Assembly: GCA_024036415.1 (NCBI GenBank)
Contig: JAMWET010000947.1
Coordinates: 965,001-1,029,000 of the forward strand
DNA: 64,000 nt
Reading direction: 5' to 3'
From: Prochilodus magdalenae
Lineage: Eukaryota > Chordata > Actinopteri > Characiformes > Prochilodontidae
A program made the position numbers and the translations under genes. The notes below the pieces were generated by a model. The model did not search any database and was not told the origin of the DNA. It saw only the letters and a program-made list of their open reading frames with translations. Of the stretch, positions 50,141 to 62,825 are shown one piece after another. How positions within the stretch are numbered: the first letter of the stretch is position 1; each line of letters begins with the position of its first letter.

Positions 50141-51660
50141 TCTTCTCTGGTGTCCTGATGTGTTCCTCCTGACTAGGGAGAATTAGCATAGAATAACAGC
50201 ATGCAGTGAATGAAATGGCAGAATCCTCACATTCACAGGCGTTTTTAGACCATCTGGCTCATGGTAGCCAAACACCTGAGATGTAACTTTTGAATATGAA
50301 CAAATGAGTAAATAAATTCAACAAATGGACCATTATAAGACCTATTACCTATTTATCTTATAATATTATTATAATATGTTTTGATTGATATTAATCAAAT
50401 GGGATGGTGGTGTTAGCTTTTATCCCCAACTTAGTTTGGCTTGAAAGAAAAGGAGAAGAAATCATGATTCAAATCTTACACAAAAAGTACAAGTTGGTTA
50501 TAATGTACTCCGTGTCAAATTAAATATTTTGTTGAGCTCTAAGTAATACATTCCACCATACAGAGAGAACACATACACTTATAATATTTAGTCTTCTATA
50601 CATTATTCTATTCATTCATAAGGGGTTAACATGTTGGATTAAAAAAAAAAAGTATGATGTCACATATTTATTCGCAGTAAATAAACTAGATGTGTATTTC
50701 CATGTGTTCTCTGTGGAGGGTGTAACTTTTTCCTACTTAGTAAATCAACAAGAGTAATTTGACATGACTTTTGACTTTCCACATAATAAGGAGGGCAGTT
50801 TTGTTGACTATGTACAATTTGAATATTGCTTATTCCCCCTTTCCAGGCTAGGGTAAGGGGGGTTCCACAGACTCCTGTGGCCTGGGGCATTGCAAGTCCA
50901 TGAAATGCTCTTGCCAAGGAGGCAAAATTACTTTTAGGAATTCTAATTCAGGCTTCCATTTTAGCTGTGTGATGCACATTTGGTCAAACTGGATAACGGA
51001 AATATCATATAGTCAGAAACCACAGCAAGTCTATTCAAGCTTACTGAACAGCCCAACACAGTTTGAAACAAAGTAAGTACCTATTAAGACAGGCAGGTTT
51101 GTGCAGTGCTAATCAGGGGGGTATAGACCTCCATTACCTGTCATCTGCAATAACCTTATAGCACCAGTTTACAGGAACATTAACATAAAGGGTTATTTAT
51201 TTATTCTGTGAAATGATTATCTTAGATTATCTATTGGAAGAACAATTAAAATACTGTATATGAAGTATGAACATACTATATACTGTGGTATGAAACTGCC
51301 AGTTTGTGTGTGTGTGTGTGGGTGTGATGTAAGGCGTCAGCCTGTCGTTCCAGTACAGCTAATGAATGGTGGAGAAGAACACTGATCATAACTCTTTAGG
51401 CGAAGAGGAGGCGAGGGCAGCTCACGCACAAACTTCACACACACCTCTACCCGGCAGCAGAATATCTCACCAGCCTGCCATGCTGCCCCATCTACTCACA
51501 CGCTAGTGATCTGCTCCCTCTGACCTCCTGTCCACACACACTGCACTGCCGACCACCCCACACGCACACACATACGCACTGTCCACCCACAGCACATGTA
51601 TACGCCATACTACTGCTCTAGGACACAACACTGAAGAGATTAATGACTGTGATAGATAGC
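50141..51660. other. Intergenic, no feature recognised
   Basis: AT-rich with a poly-A run near 50642 and a short (GT)n at 51309-51325. No coding signal was seen. Confidence 0.4.
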
Positions 51661-51888
51661 CCTGCTGAAAATACCAGCATGGACCGGCATGGACTGCATG
51701 CTGGTTTATACCAGCCTAGTGCGGTTCTGGTGCTGGTTTACATGGTCACTTATCATGGTCAGATTGTTTGACCAGCATACCTGCATTTTAAACACAGCGT
51801 ATGCTGGTGACCTGCATAGCAACTTTCACTGCTGGTGACCAGCATCCAAAATACAACACATGCTGGTCTATGCTGGTGTTTCAAGCAG
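51661..51888. mobile_element. MITE rich in CCAGCAT/ATGCTGG motifs
   Basis: The ends 'ctgctgaaaataccagcat' and 'atgctggtgtttcaagcag' are inverted. The interior repeats GCTGGT and ACCAGCA many times in both directions. This is a pattern I know from a common fish non-autonomous element. Confidence 0.75.
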
Positions 51889-51919
51889 AGAGAACAGGGC
51901 TGTACTTGTACACTGTCTG

Positions 51920-51920
<1 letters not shown>

Positions 51921-51990
<70 letters not shown>
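51921..51990. repeat. (TG)n microsatellite
   Basis: About 35 TG units with one interruption, just downstream of the MITE. Confidence 0.97.
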
Positions 51991-51991
<1 letters not shown>

Positions 51992-52892
51992 TCATTTATC
52001 CCAGCATGACATGACATAAACAGCTAGTTACATAAAGCCTCCCTAGGATGATCCTCTTCCACTGGCTCTCTTTTTCTTCACATCTACCACACATAATTTG
52101 TAAATTTCCCCACTGTGGGACACTGATCATCATACCCAGCATGTATTGTGCAAATACCTGGAACCAGGAATCCCAGGACTACCAACCAATCCCAACTGCT
52201 GGTCTAGTTAATGATCAATGAGCTAATGAATATGACCCAATCAGTACTCTCTCCTGATCTATCATGCCAAACTCTGAAGAGGACAGTGATTCTGTCTTTG
52301 TTCAGCACAAAATGGAAGCCAGAGTCATTTTGGTGTAACCAGAAAAGAAGCCAGACTGAGGAGAGATGTAGGCCTAAACAGGCCACATACCTTATTAACT
52401 TCCAGCTTACTGTCCTCCTCATCTGTCAGTGGTTGTTGCTCAACCACCCATTGCTCAATTACCCATTCGGCTTCATTCTCTTGACTGAACAGATCATTTG
52501 AAGCCAGTTGCTACAGTTATACCGGTTATTCCAGCTAAAATAAAATATCCTAGTATGTTTCAGATTCCTAGCTACAAGGCTAACGTTAGCGTGCTTCCGT
52601 GTGCGCCTTCTAGAGGGAATTGAAAAACATTTTAAACTTCCAAATTCAGTTTTGAATAGGTTGTGTTTTATAGCAGGTCCCTCCAAAATGTATTTTTAGA
52701 AGAGGGTTTTCCCAGTTTTTAAACGTGACCCTCTCACTGTAGAGGCTACAGGTGGCACTGTGTTGGTACACATGCTTACAGCAGATCTAGCTGTGGTTAA
52801 ACCGTTTCGTTTTACCTGGAGTGTCTCTTTAACTTTATTGTGCATTATATTAACCAGGTCCGATTATTTCAAACATTGTGCACCTGCATGCT

Positions 52893-52899
<7 letters not shown>

Positions 52900-52970
<71 letters not shown>
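52900..52970. repeat. (GA)n microsatellite
   Basis: About 35 perfect GA units. The ERERER and SLSLSL ORFs are this repeat. Confidence 0.97.
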
Positions 52971-52975
<5 letters not shown>

Positions 52976-55900
52976 GTACAGGAACAGAGTGGAACAATAC
53001 ATTATTAGCTTTTCAGCTTGTTCTCTGATGATAGAAGCCATGTGACTTTGATCGGGGTGATAAAGGACCAAATGCAGTTTTACACACCCATCTAATGAAA
53101 TGACCTGTTTCTCTTTTTGCTGAGCTCATGAGTAATTTGATGATCTGTGCTCTGATTGGCTGGTTTACAGTGAAAGGTCATGATGACTCACACAAAGCAA
53201 CAGGTCGAAATAGACACAGGCTGGTAAATTTACTGAGCATAGTCACCATGCTATTTAGTTAGCTAAGCTAATTACCTATATCTATATTATCTATACTAGC
53301 TACTTGCTTTGATCTAGACATCAACAGTAAGTAAATTACAGCTGTTTCTTTCAGTTTAAGATGATCTACTTCAACTAGCACTCAGTGATAAACTCACACA
53401 GCAACTGTTGTAATATTAAAGGTGGAGCTGCTCTTCTCCTCAGTCTCTTCCACGTCAAACAAACATCTTGGAATTAATTTCCAGGATCTTTTCAAAGCTT
53501 GTTTTGCAACTTTTCTGTTCCACCTTCCGTTCTGGCACCCGTACAAGCTGGAGTGTTTAAGGTGGGATGGAACATGTAATTAAGATGCTTCCAAATAGGA
53601 AGCCACTGCCAGCTGGGTTTAGAGATGAACATGAGCCATGCCCTCTGAAACATCACTGGGAAGGTTATGAAAAGCATCACCCTCACAGCCTGGAACAGTA
53701 GGTTTCTGCACGTGGTCAGCATTTCACTAATGTTGCTCTGTTGTCGTTGTGTCTGCTGGGCTAAAACACTGAGCTGGTGTATGTAAATTTGGTGGAAGCA
53801 ATATTAATCAGTTAGGACTCTTACAAAACAGTCTAGGATATTGGAATTGGCCCACGTTGCACGATTTGCATTTTAAGGAGGCATAAACCAGTTTTTGAGG
53901 TTCACCACGTGTCACATCTATGTACCAAACTCTCCTAATTCAACTGCGACAGCGTGAATACAGGTTTTATACACTGTGGCAGCTTTAAGAGAACGTATGT
54001 ATGGTTAGCATAGTAGACACTGAAAGCTAGACATGACCTTGAAAGTCACTGAAGTTAAAAAGTTATTACAGGTACAAGCAAACACAAGCAAGTAGGATGT
54101 GTTTCAGCATTCTTGCCACTGACTGGCGGGTATTTCAGGTTCCCCTGTAAAACAGAGGAAGGAAAAGTAAAGCTTGATAGAACCCGTCTGAAATCCAGTG
54201 CATCCTTAACCGCACCGGTCCATCACCTCTCTCGTCTTACATTCCATTCCATCTCTTTGCTCAGTGTCTCTGTGGCTATTCCACAGTTCCAGGGAAGACA
54301 CATGGCAGTTAATTACACTGCACAGGAAACATTCACTCTCCTGTAATTTCACCATTCTGGGCTCCAGTTGACAGTTTCATTGTTTAGAACTATTTTGGGT
54401 GTGTGAACAGGACAAAAACGTCCTCCCCCTAGAGTAGCACTGTCTCTTTAAGAACGTACAGCCACATGCTGGATAGTAAATGAGTCGTCAATACTACCTA
54501 ACAGCGTGCTGACGTCAAAGTTACAGTGAAGGAGATATCAAGGAAGCATAGTTCCGGTTTTGGTAAGAGGAAATGAGACCTTGGTGATACGCAAGAAAGA
54601 ACAATATGTGCAAGTGTGTGTATGAGGCCGAGAGGAGGGGACATAACATCATACTCATATCACAACTTTTAGGTTGTTGTTAATACAAAGTTTGAAACTG
54701 TCAGCTAGCCCCTTTACAATGAGTGACTATGTCATGACAGACATGAGAAATGGACCCGCAGACTGCAAGCTTCAGTGTTTGCTAATGACTTTGCAATATG
54801 CAAAACTCTCCATTTGGCTACACTCAATAAGGGTGTCAAAAGAGTTCTGTGGATTAATACCATGGCACAAGATTCCCAATCCCAGTCCTGATGACTCATT
54901 TTTATGTGGTTCCCTACTCTACTCACCTGACCCAGTCAAAGATACACGTCAAATCAAGTCTGAACAAAGCATACAACTGTCTCAGTGAGGTTCAGCAAGA
55001 CCGGAACTGGGAACCTCTGCCACAGCAAACAACCCTGATTCCCCAAAGACCCTTTCAATGTACAGCCTTAATAGCAATCTGAAATTGATCTTGTTTCTTT
55101 GATAGTTCACATCCCTGGTTACATTAAGGATGTGTCCTACCCATGTACTCTCGTCAGTGTTGCATGGTTTCTTTGAACTAGGAATCAAACCTCAGTCTGC
55201 CATGCAGAAGGCAGAGCTCTTTTTCTCCATCACTGAACTGAAGTGTAATGACATTTGCTATTACATCCCCATGTACAAGCGGGGGGCTAATGAGAATAAA
55301 CTGACCAGGCAAAAACTTCCACCATGTCACCATGTGTGTTTAAGATGGTTGTAACATCATGAGGAAGAAGGCTATAAATACCTGTGGGATGTGTAACATG
55401 ACTCGTAGATGGAGGAGAGGTAGTACAGTGCAGTGAATGTCCCGTTCCATCGTTTGGGTCACAGAGCAGATGTTAATAATTGGCAAAAAGGAGTGACTGC
55501 ATTTGAGTGTATGAATGGTATGGTGATATGGGTCTACCAGCAGTGGCTAAAATCCCAGTCTACAGGAAATTCTACTCAGAATTGTGCCAGGGAAGACATC
55601 CACCAAATCTGGCCCACCTGTGCAATGCAAGAGCGGCTGAACATTGATGTGGCCTACATCTAGAAATTTGCCAGTCCATACCAAATCACATCACATCTGT
55701 TATTTGTGCTCATGGAGTTTTATTTCAGTCACAGGTGAGTAATATTTTGTATGGTGAGCTTCATCACCATGTTCCTCTCGCTCTCAGTTAGCTCAGAACC
55801 TATCCTAATGCTACTCTATATGTTCACTCTAAAATACATCAGTATATGGAACTACCAGATATATCTTTTCCTAACTAATAGCAGGAATTAGTATCCAACC

Positions 55901-56867
55901 CAGGCAGACATTCTGTAACAACCACTGACTGGTGTGTTGAAGAGCCTGTTGACGATAAACAAAACAGACACTGAAATATGTCGGTCAGGGATTCCGGCTC
56001 CAGCTAGTTTAGGATGTATTTCAGCACACATCAGGGTCACATAGTCAGGTGTGTGCTCTCTGTCCTCTTTCTGGGGAAGACGTGCGGGCCCTGACGGAGC
56101 CGGTGACCAGCTGTACGCCCACACACTGCCTCTGCCTTTCTCTAGCTTTCTCTGTTCACCTCTACACGCTCTCCACGGCGCTCACGCCAACCTCAAACTT
56201 AGCGACAACGTGTCAGAAGCATCAGCCTGGCGTTAGAGCAGCCAGGCCGAACCTGGGGGCCTCCGTCATGCTGACCTCCTGCTGCGTACTGTAATACACT
56301 GACCCAGTCCCTTGCTGCCCTGCTGCTTAGGGCCTGCCGAGAGCTGCCAGGGGCCCTTCTCAGAGGAGTTCTCGCAGAGTTCTCGCTCTTCCATAAACAA
56401 GCACAGCACAGAAACACGATCCCTCAGAACACTCCACCTCTGCTGGTCCAGTACTGACCCTGACCGGTTCTCAGCCGGTTTTAGCCATCACCTTCTCCTA
56501 CACTTCCCTCGCCTGTGGTCTGCTTGCGTATCTTGCTGTCGTAGTAGTGATGCCACCTTTAAATGTGCTGCTAGAGTTCCCTTTTATATTTGCTTTTGGT
56601 ACAGTGTATTTTGCATATCTATTTACTGAACCTACAGTACTGCGCTAGAGTCATGAGGGCCACCGCTCATTTGTTTCATTTACAGCCAGAACAACCCATA
56701 AGCACAAGTTATTCATTTAGCAGTATCAAGAAAAAGCAAAAAGCACATTTAAGCTTTTTTGACTGGAATATGATTTATTATAGTGTATTATAGTGTCTGT
56801 TCTTTGCCTATATTACAGCTTTCATTCATTGTGGAAGCTTGTTTTTCAGTTGTTTAAATGAATCTGC
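52971..56867. other. Intergenic, mostly unrecognised
   Basis: No protein-like ORF. A perfect CRE-type TGACGTCA is at 54510-54517. 'gaactaggaatcaaacctcag' near 55177 read on the minus strand gives a B-box-like GGTTTGATTCC, a possible worn SINE. The stretch 56080-56480 is richer in CpG than its surroundings but lacks a recognisable exon. Confidence 0.35.
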
Positions 56868-57110
56868 ATGGACATATGTTTCATACCCTCAAAGTTCAGT
56901 TTTAGAAGCTGTATTTCCTGCTTCTCACGATCCAAATCATCTCAGACGCGGTCAGTGGTGTTGAGGTCTGGACTCTGGGGTAGTCAGTCCATTGTTCTAA
57001 GAACATCAGCAGCCTTTTTGTCTGATTTGCAGAGTTTCTTTTTTATCTATTTTTTATTATTAGTAAAAGGCAGCTACACACCCTTTCACTCACAGCGTTG
57101 AGTAATCTTC
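56868..57110 (-). pseudogene. Decayed Tc1-like transposase, C-terminal part
   Basis: Read on the minus strand, the stretch 56931-57020 spells LRTMD*LPQSPDLNTTDRV*DD, matching the Tc1 block MDWPPQSPDLN..E.VWD. Two tryptophan codons have become TGA stops. The N-terminal half and both ends are missing. It belongs to a different Tc1 subfamily from the copy at 14288, since its reading diverges around the PDLN motif. Confidence 0.75.
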
Positions 57111-57992
57111 TTACCGTGGAAGGATGGGCAGGAAGATGAGACAGGAAGTGTGGAGCCAGCTATCAGAGAGTGTGCATCATAGGTCTTTCTGATAAAATTA
57201 GTATTAATTCAAGCACATTCAAAGTAATTCAAAACAAGTCGAGGTTTGACTGTGTGTGTGAGTGTGTGAGAGTGTAAGAAATGCATTTAGCATGCCATGT
57301 ATTAGCTCCCTATATTGGCAGAGCATTTGGCACTGGACTTTGACCAACAACCACACGGTCAGGTTGTGTCTGGGAACCTTGGGACACTGGCCTTGTATGG
57401 GAGTGCTGAGGGTCTGACACTGGGCTATGCTGTGATGTAATTCTCCTCTGTTCCTGGAGGCCTTGAAAAACCTGAGCCAGTGTCTTAATGGTCCATCTGT
57501 GAATAAATAAAGTCTATTTACCTGAATCTGTTTTATCGTTTGATCTAGCGCTTAGGTAGGCCCAGTACAATACCATTACAGTGCTCTACGGGCCAGTACA
57601 GATCTAATAATGCTGTGGTTCTAGAGGACTTCTGAACTCAAAAGGCATTCAACTGGAAAAAAGAGTGCTTCCTCCAGTTTACACCCTGTAATCACTTCAG
57701 AAATGCAGCCACGTGATGGCTGTACATTTCTCTCTAATGCACAGCACTGCTCACAGGTAACTGTTTAAACCTAATGCGCTGTTTTAGTCGTCCGAAGCCA
57801 TGTACCTTCTCTGTGTACAGGCACTAATTAGTTTCCATGATGTAATAGCTGCTCTCTATTACATTAAAACACAGGTCCCCGCCCCGCAGGCATGTGCTAA
57901 TAACTGATAGTGAAACCTTTTCCTATGTGTTAGACTGTTTATTGTTCTCGGCATTTCTCGGAATCAGAAACCCAGATGAGTCAAATGTAACT
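57111..57992. other. Intergenic, no feature recognised
   Basis: Short ORFs only; no repeat or gene signature was seen. Confidence 0.4.
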
Positions 57993-58235
57993 CAAATTTA
58001 CATTTACATTTACATTTATGGTATTTAGCTGACGCTCTTATCCAGAGTGACTTACAGGGTTAATCATATTACAGCTAGGCCAATGTAGTGTTAGGAGTCT
58101 TGCCCAAGGACTCTTATTGGTGTAGCACAGCCTAGTCAGTCAGCCCAGGATTTGAACCCCAGTCTCCCACATGTGGTGGTTGCTATTTGGCAGGTAGTGG
58201 TGTTATCCGCTGACCTACACCAACCACCAAAATGT
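57993..58235 (-). mobile_element. tRNA-derived SINE with LINE-type 3' tail
   Basis: On the minus strand it starts GTTGGTGTAGGTCAGCGG (A-box-like). It continues to GGGTTCAAATCCTGGG (a near-perfect B box, GGTTCAAATCC), then a body ending 'ctctggataagagcgtcagc' and a (TAAATG)n tail. The last ~45 bases match the 3' end of the LINE at 5472-6205, so this SINE probably borrows that LINE's machinery. Confidence 0.8.
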
Positions 58236-59380
58236 AGGGTGTGCTCAAATTCACCCTACGGAATCTTACATCAGCTCCTGAAGCCATGATGGGAACAGCA
58301 GCCAGAAACACATGTACTTTTGGACTTATCAAATGCAAAGCATGAGTCACTGCAGTTAACAGTGCCACTGGTACACAGATTATGCTATACCCAAAAACTC
58401 ACATGCCATTCTCACAGAGAGCGTCAACAAGACCTGATAAAAGCCTGTGAACTCACTTTCAAAGATAACTTGCTTTTTTTTCAAAGCCATGATTATATAC
58501 AGCTTGGAATCATTTAATGATACTGTCAGAGTTAGATGTTTAGCCCTAAGCCTCTGTTGACACTGATAAGTGATCAAGGTAGACCAACAATTTCCCTGAT
58601 TGCACCATCGAGGGGGCCGTGGCCGACACTATGGAGGTGTGTTCACCTAAACCCACTTTCTGGGGGACAGTAGCTTTTGTAGATTCGGCTGCTGCGAGGT
58701 CACTGACATATCAGGGCAGATTACACTGCCGAATCAACATTTACCCAGTGATGAATCAAGGCCACAATTTCGTGAGTGGCACCCTTCAGGCCCCCAGGAG
58801 CTGTAACCCATTACAGTTTGTAGGCAACTTACTTTGAAATACATACACAGGGTTCTGCAAGATCTAATACCAATGGTGTTAAATCTATGCAACTGTTGTT
58901 ATATGATCATATCATTTATCTGCATAGGACTCGTGTGGAGGTAATGTGGAGTCATGTGGAGTAATTACCTCTTAAACGTAATAACTGGATGTGGCACTTT
59001 CAGCAGCAACAACTGCAATTAAGCCCTTTTCCCATAATTGAAGGTCAGCCCTTCACATCACTGCGGAGGAATTCTGGTGCACTGCCCTTTTATTCAGTCA
59101 CACTGAAAGGCTGGATGTTCTTGCTGTGGAATGCTGTATTAACTTCACTCCAGACGCATCAGGACTACGATCCCCCAAAAGGTTCCACTTTCATTATCAG
59201 CCAACAGTATTCCCCAAGGCTTGGCTGTCACCAAGGCCTTTTTGACTTGTATATAGACATGTGCTCCCTGTACAGTGTTTTACGTTGCCTGGTAACTCTC
59301 CAGTGGATACCCAATGCCTTTCCAATAGTGGGAGTATGATTGTTGGCCTTATCTGAGTTAAGTGAGGCCTCCAGCTCCTT
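58236..59380. other. Intergenic, possible transposon debris
   Basis: 'gcggaggaattctggtgcac' at about 59063 and 'tccagacgcatcaggactac' at about 59149 faintly resemble the antisense of a Tc1-type transposase gene. The match is too weak to annotate as such. Confidence 0.3.
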
Positions 59381-60090
59381 AGACTTTAATGTGTAACCCC
59401 TTAGACCCACACACTCAGGATCAAATAAGTGAAGGGATTGAAAATCAACTATCTGACCATAAAACATTTCCTACACTGAACCAAACACAGCTTTACTGTC
59501 TTATGCCCTTAAGTAGATGAAGCTGGTTGCACTAACCGTGTTCTTGTAGGAACTTTGGAAAGCAGGTCACTTCTGAGAAGGTGCACCGCCTTCTACAGCG
59601 GTGTATTTGAAGATTTGGAGATAAGATATGATAAGATGCCTTTATTGTCATTGGCCAGTGTACAATGAAATTGAAAAGCAATCCAGCAGCACTTTACGCA
59701 CAAAGTAATCAAACCTAGGGCTAAAATATATAAAGTGCAGAATTACGAGAATAAGAGAGAGAGAGAGAGAAAGTGGCTCGCCTACTATGGCTGGCTTATG
59801 GTCAGATACGTTTCAGTAACTTTTGTTTTCATCTCCTCTAGAATTATAACGTGCTGCTTGTTGAGACTGCTCGTTTAGCCTGCTTCACATTGCTGGAAAG
59901 GTTCTATTTACAATAACAACTCAGTCTACCGTTAGTGCAACTAACTTCATCTACTTAAGGCCATATGCCAATAAAATGGGTTTGGTTTATACTCAGTGTA
60001 GGAAATGTTTTGTGGTCCGATAGTTGATTTGCAATCCCTTCACTTATTTGATCCTGAGTGTGTGGGTCTGAGGAGTTACACATTAAAGTC
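59381..60090. repeat. Large inverted repeat: 156-bp arms, 394-bp spacer
   Basis: The left arm 59381-59536 and the right arm 59931-60090 are reverse complements with roughly 85-90% identity by eye. Long exact stretches include 'cacttatttgatcctgagtg' and 'cagtgtaggaaatgtttt'. The spacer carries a (GA)n run (59755-59771) and a recognisable dispersed fish repeat, 'tgcctttattgtcattggcc' (59637). I see no transposase. Confidence 0.85.
59625..59705. repeat. Dispersed fish repeat fragment
   Basis: 'gcctttattgtcattggcca' and 'gtacaatgaaattgaaaagc' are typical of a short repeat seen in many teleost genomes. It lies inside the spacer of the large inverted repeat. Confidence 0.5.
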
Positions 60091-61120
60091 CACTTTAAAG
60101 TTTCCCACTTTGAGCACTTGTGGACCTCTCATTGGGTTTATTTCAAATTTACAGTAGTGTTTTGATTGTTAGCACCTGGACCTTATTGGAAGCTTGTCCC
60201 CTTTTAGCTATTTCCTACAAGATTCCCCGGTGCTGGTTCTCTGGTACTAACACAGACATGGAAAATGGACTTTCCTTGAAACTCATAAAATCAGTAAAGC
60301 ACTGCGCCTTGACTTATTCCAGACCCCACTGATGCTTCACAGAAGATTTCAGAGGTTCTCCAGAGGTATCTTTCCAAAAATAGACTGGAACATTTTAGAT
60401 ACTCGTATAAACTACTTTCACTGACGATACTGAAATGCCACTTCTGCATTAACAGGTTTATAAGAATTTCCCTGTGGCACCAGCACCCTCTGAGGAATGT
60501 CTTATACTGCTTATAAACCGCTTCATAAACAGTGCAATGCTTTGTTTACTAGCCTGCTGATAGTGAAACCCGACTAGCCCTCCTCCTTGCTCAAACATTT
60601 CCACACCTTGCCGCTCAGTGATGGTCACATGATCCTCCTCATCCATGATAGATCAGGATGACTCAGGAAGTCACTCACTAAAAGCTAAACAATGCTGACT
60701 CACCCTAACAGCTTCAGGGTAGTTCTGTGTGGAGGAACCACAGAGGATCCGTTTACAATTCACTAGCCTCAAACAGCACATGGCCCAGGCAGACACATGA
60801 AGTGTTTTTGGTGCTAGACAGGACCAGGCAGGAATCTGCTATTAAATGTTTCCAATAGCCCTGATCCTAGTGCAGTACTTTGCCCAAGAGTTATCTTTAG
60901 ATTTTATATTTAGTTTGTGTTGTTTACTTTTTCCTAATTAGCATAAACAGTTACAGTGCGGAATGATCCCCTTCTAGGGAAGGTTGCAATAGAAGAAGGT
61001 TGTGTATCATCATCATGAATGGTTGAGCTTTAGGCTAGGCTGAGTCATTGTTTAGGTCATTTCCTATTCTGACTTATAATCAGGTTGCACAATTTAATAC
61101 ACCCTATCGCTACTGATATC
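60091..61120. other. Intergenic, no feature recognised
   Basis: Nothing coding or repeated was recognised. Confidence 0.4.
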
Positions 61121-61200
61121 CGCTGCTGTAGCTCAGTAAGGTAAAGGTCTATACCAACACCTGGTCTGAGTCCTGCACAGGACAATACACAAATTAACTT
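61121..61200 (+). mobile_element. tRNA-like SINE head remnant
   Basis: 'tgtagctcagtaaggtaaag' is a good A box with the tRNA D-loop context. 37 bases later 'ggtctgagtcctgc' is a decayed B box (GGTTCGAGTCC). There is no complete cloverleaf, so it is not a functional tRNA. Confidence 0.55.
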
Positions 61201-61399
61201 TGCACTGTGTGCGGTTTGCGTGTCTTTGACGTTTAGAAATAACTGGTTTGGTGACTTTATAGTGGATATGCAGTTATTTATTTAATACACAGCCAATCCA
61301 ACCAAACTGTTCTCTTGTGTTTATGAAACAGGAACACTTTCACCAGTTGCTCATACTTTCCAGGGTCCCTAGTAGTTTTAGTAGGACTGTTGTTATTAG

Positions 61400-61470
61400 C
61401 AGAGCTAGGATTAAGTGGTTGCTGGGAAATAGTGTGTTTGATCCGCAGTGATGCCAGAGCCAGGGGGTGA
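61400..61470 (+). mobile_element. SINE fragment related to 38890-39037
   Basis: 'tttgatccgcagtgatgcca' followed by 'gagcca' mirrors 'tttgatcctccgtgatgcca' and 'tagcca' in the intronic SINE. Confidence 0.5.
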
Positions 61471-62707
61471 AATTATTTGGCTTCATTCTTGGGAAGGGAG
61501 GCACTCCATCTCCCCCCATCCACCACCATTTTTGACGGAGACTCTCTTTCTGTTTGTTACACATCATGTCACTCTGCCCTTCGACCTCAAAAAGGATGGG
61601 GAGAGTTGATGTCCTGTACAGTGTAGGGGTAAAGCATAACCCATTAAGCCTAATACTAAATCAATGTCCGACCTGTATAGACATCCCGAAAGGCCTTGTG
61701 ACGTGATGCTGTATTTAAATGCTTGTTCATTGCTTGCTGTTAATTGAAGCAGCGGAATCGGCAGTTGGAAAGATGAGATGTCTCTGAGGTGTCTTCATAT
61801 GTCTCAGAGGAATCATATACTTAGCCTTCACCCTCCCAGCCTGGTAGCACTGTATGGACACAGGAGATCTAGCTAGCTGGTGGCTATGACTAAACTGTAG
61901 AGAGGCCTTTGTTAAAGTGCAAAGTAGAGCACAATACCGTGCTTTCTTCTTCAATACTGATAGTAATCTGACGCTTTTACCTGAAGCACTTCACTCCACA
62001 CAGCATTACAGTGAATAGAAAACAATTCTGTGGTATTTCGGTATTATAGATTGCAGAATCAGATACATATTTCATCCTCCTTTTTCTCCTGGTGTCAGCC
62101 CTTTACCCAGAGTGATGCAATCTCTAGCCATTGATTTAAAGCCTTTGTGGTGGCTGCAGAACTGAAAATCAACAACAATTTCTGACAAATAGCTTTTTTT
62201 TTTCGAAATGTATTCAAATCCATCTGTGCTAGATGAATTATTCAATGACTTGAGTGTTGTATTAAATGACATTTACTGATTACCTGACACAGTTCTGCTG
62301 AACCCCATTTGGTTTGCTTAACTTAACTAGGTTAAATATGCCTGATGTCCTATTGGAGTGCAGGATACAAGCACTGGACTGTGAAATGGCTATCAGGGTA
62401 CACAAACGTCCACTCCTTCATTAGTTTCGTCAGTGCTTTTCTTTTTTTTTTCGTCAGTATAATGTGTGTATTGTGTGTATATGTGTATGTGCATGTAAGA
62501 GAGGGTGAGGTTACGGGATTTTGAGGCTGACGCAAGATCTAGTCTAGTATTATTATTTGAGTTCAGTGTTGGACAAAGTCATTACATAACTGTACTGTTG
62601 AACCCGGGACACTCACACTGCAGGCTGATGACAGTGCCATGCCAGTGTAATACCAACATGAACCAGCAACCAGTTACAGTCTGACACAAGTAATGTATTT
62701 CCCCTTT
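61471..62707. other. Intergenic, no feature recognised
   Basis: Contains a poly-T at about 62440 and short GT runs. No coding signal was seen. Confidence 0.4.
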
Positions 62708-62825
62708 CCAGCAGCACTGCTGTGTCTGGTCCACTTGTGCCAGCACAACACACTAACACACCACCACCACGTCAGTGTCACTGCAGTGCTGAGAATGATC
62801 CACCACCCATAAAACCTCCTCCTGT
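62708..62825. mobile_element. Fragment of the 8771-9532 foldback element family
   Basis: 'cagcagcactgctgtgtctg', 'cagcacaacacactaacaca' and 'actgcagtgctgagaatgat' followed by 'ccaccacc' parallel 9210-9315 in order and orientation. The ends of the element are missing here. Confidence 0.75.

Noticed and set aside
52760..53008. ORF with a long ERERER stretch
   Set aside because: Translation of the (GA)n microsatellite.
54510..54517. Perfect CRE palindrome TGACGTCA
   Set aside because: An isolated 8-mer with no promoter context; expected by chance about once per 65 kb.
58140..58240. Possible tRNA gene on the minus strand
   Set aside because: The B box GGTTCAAATCC is good, but the stems do not close and the sequence continues into a LINE-type tail.
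61121..61200. Possible tRNA gene
   Set aside because: The A box is good, but the B box is damaged and no complete acceptor stem or anticodon arm can be drawn; a SINE head is more likely.
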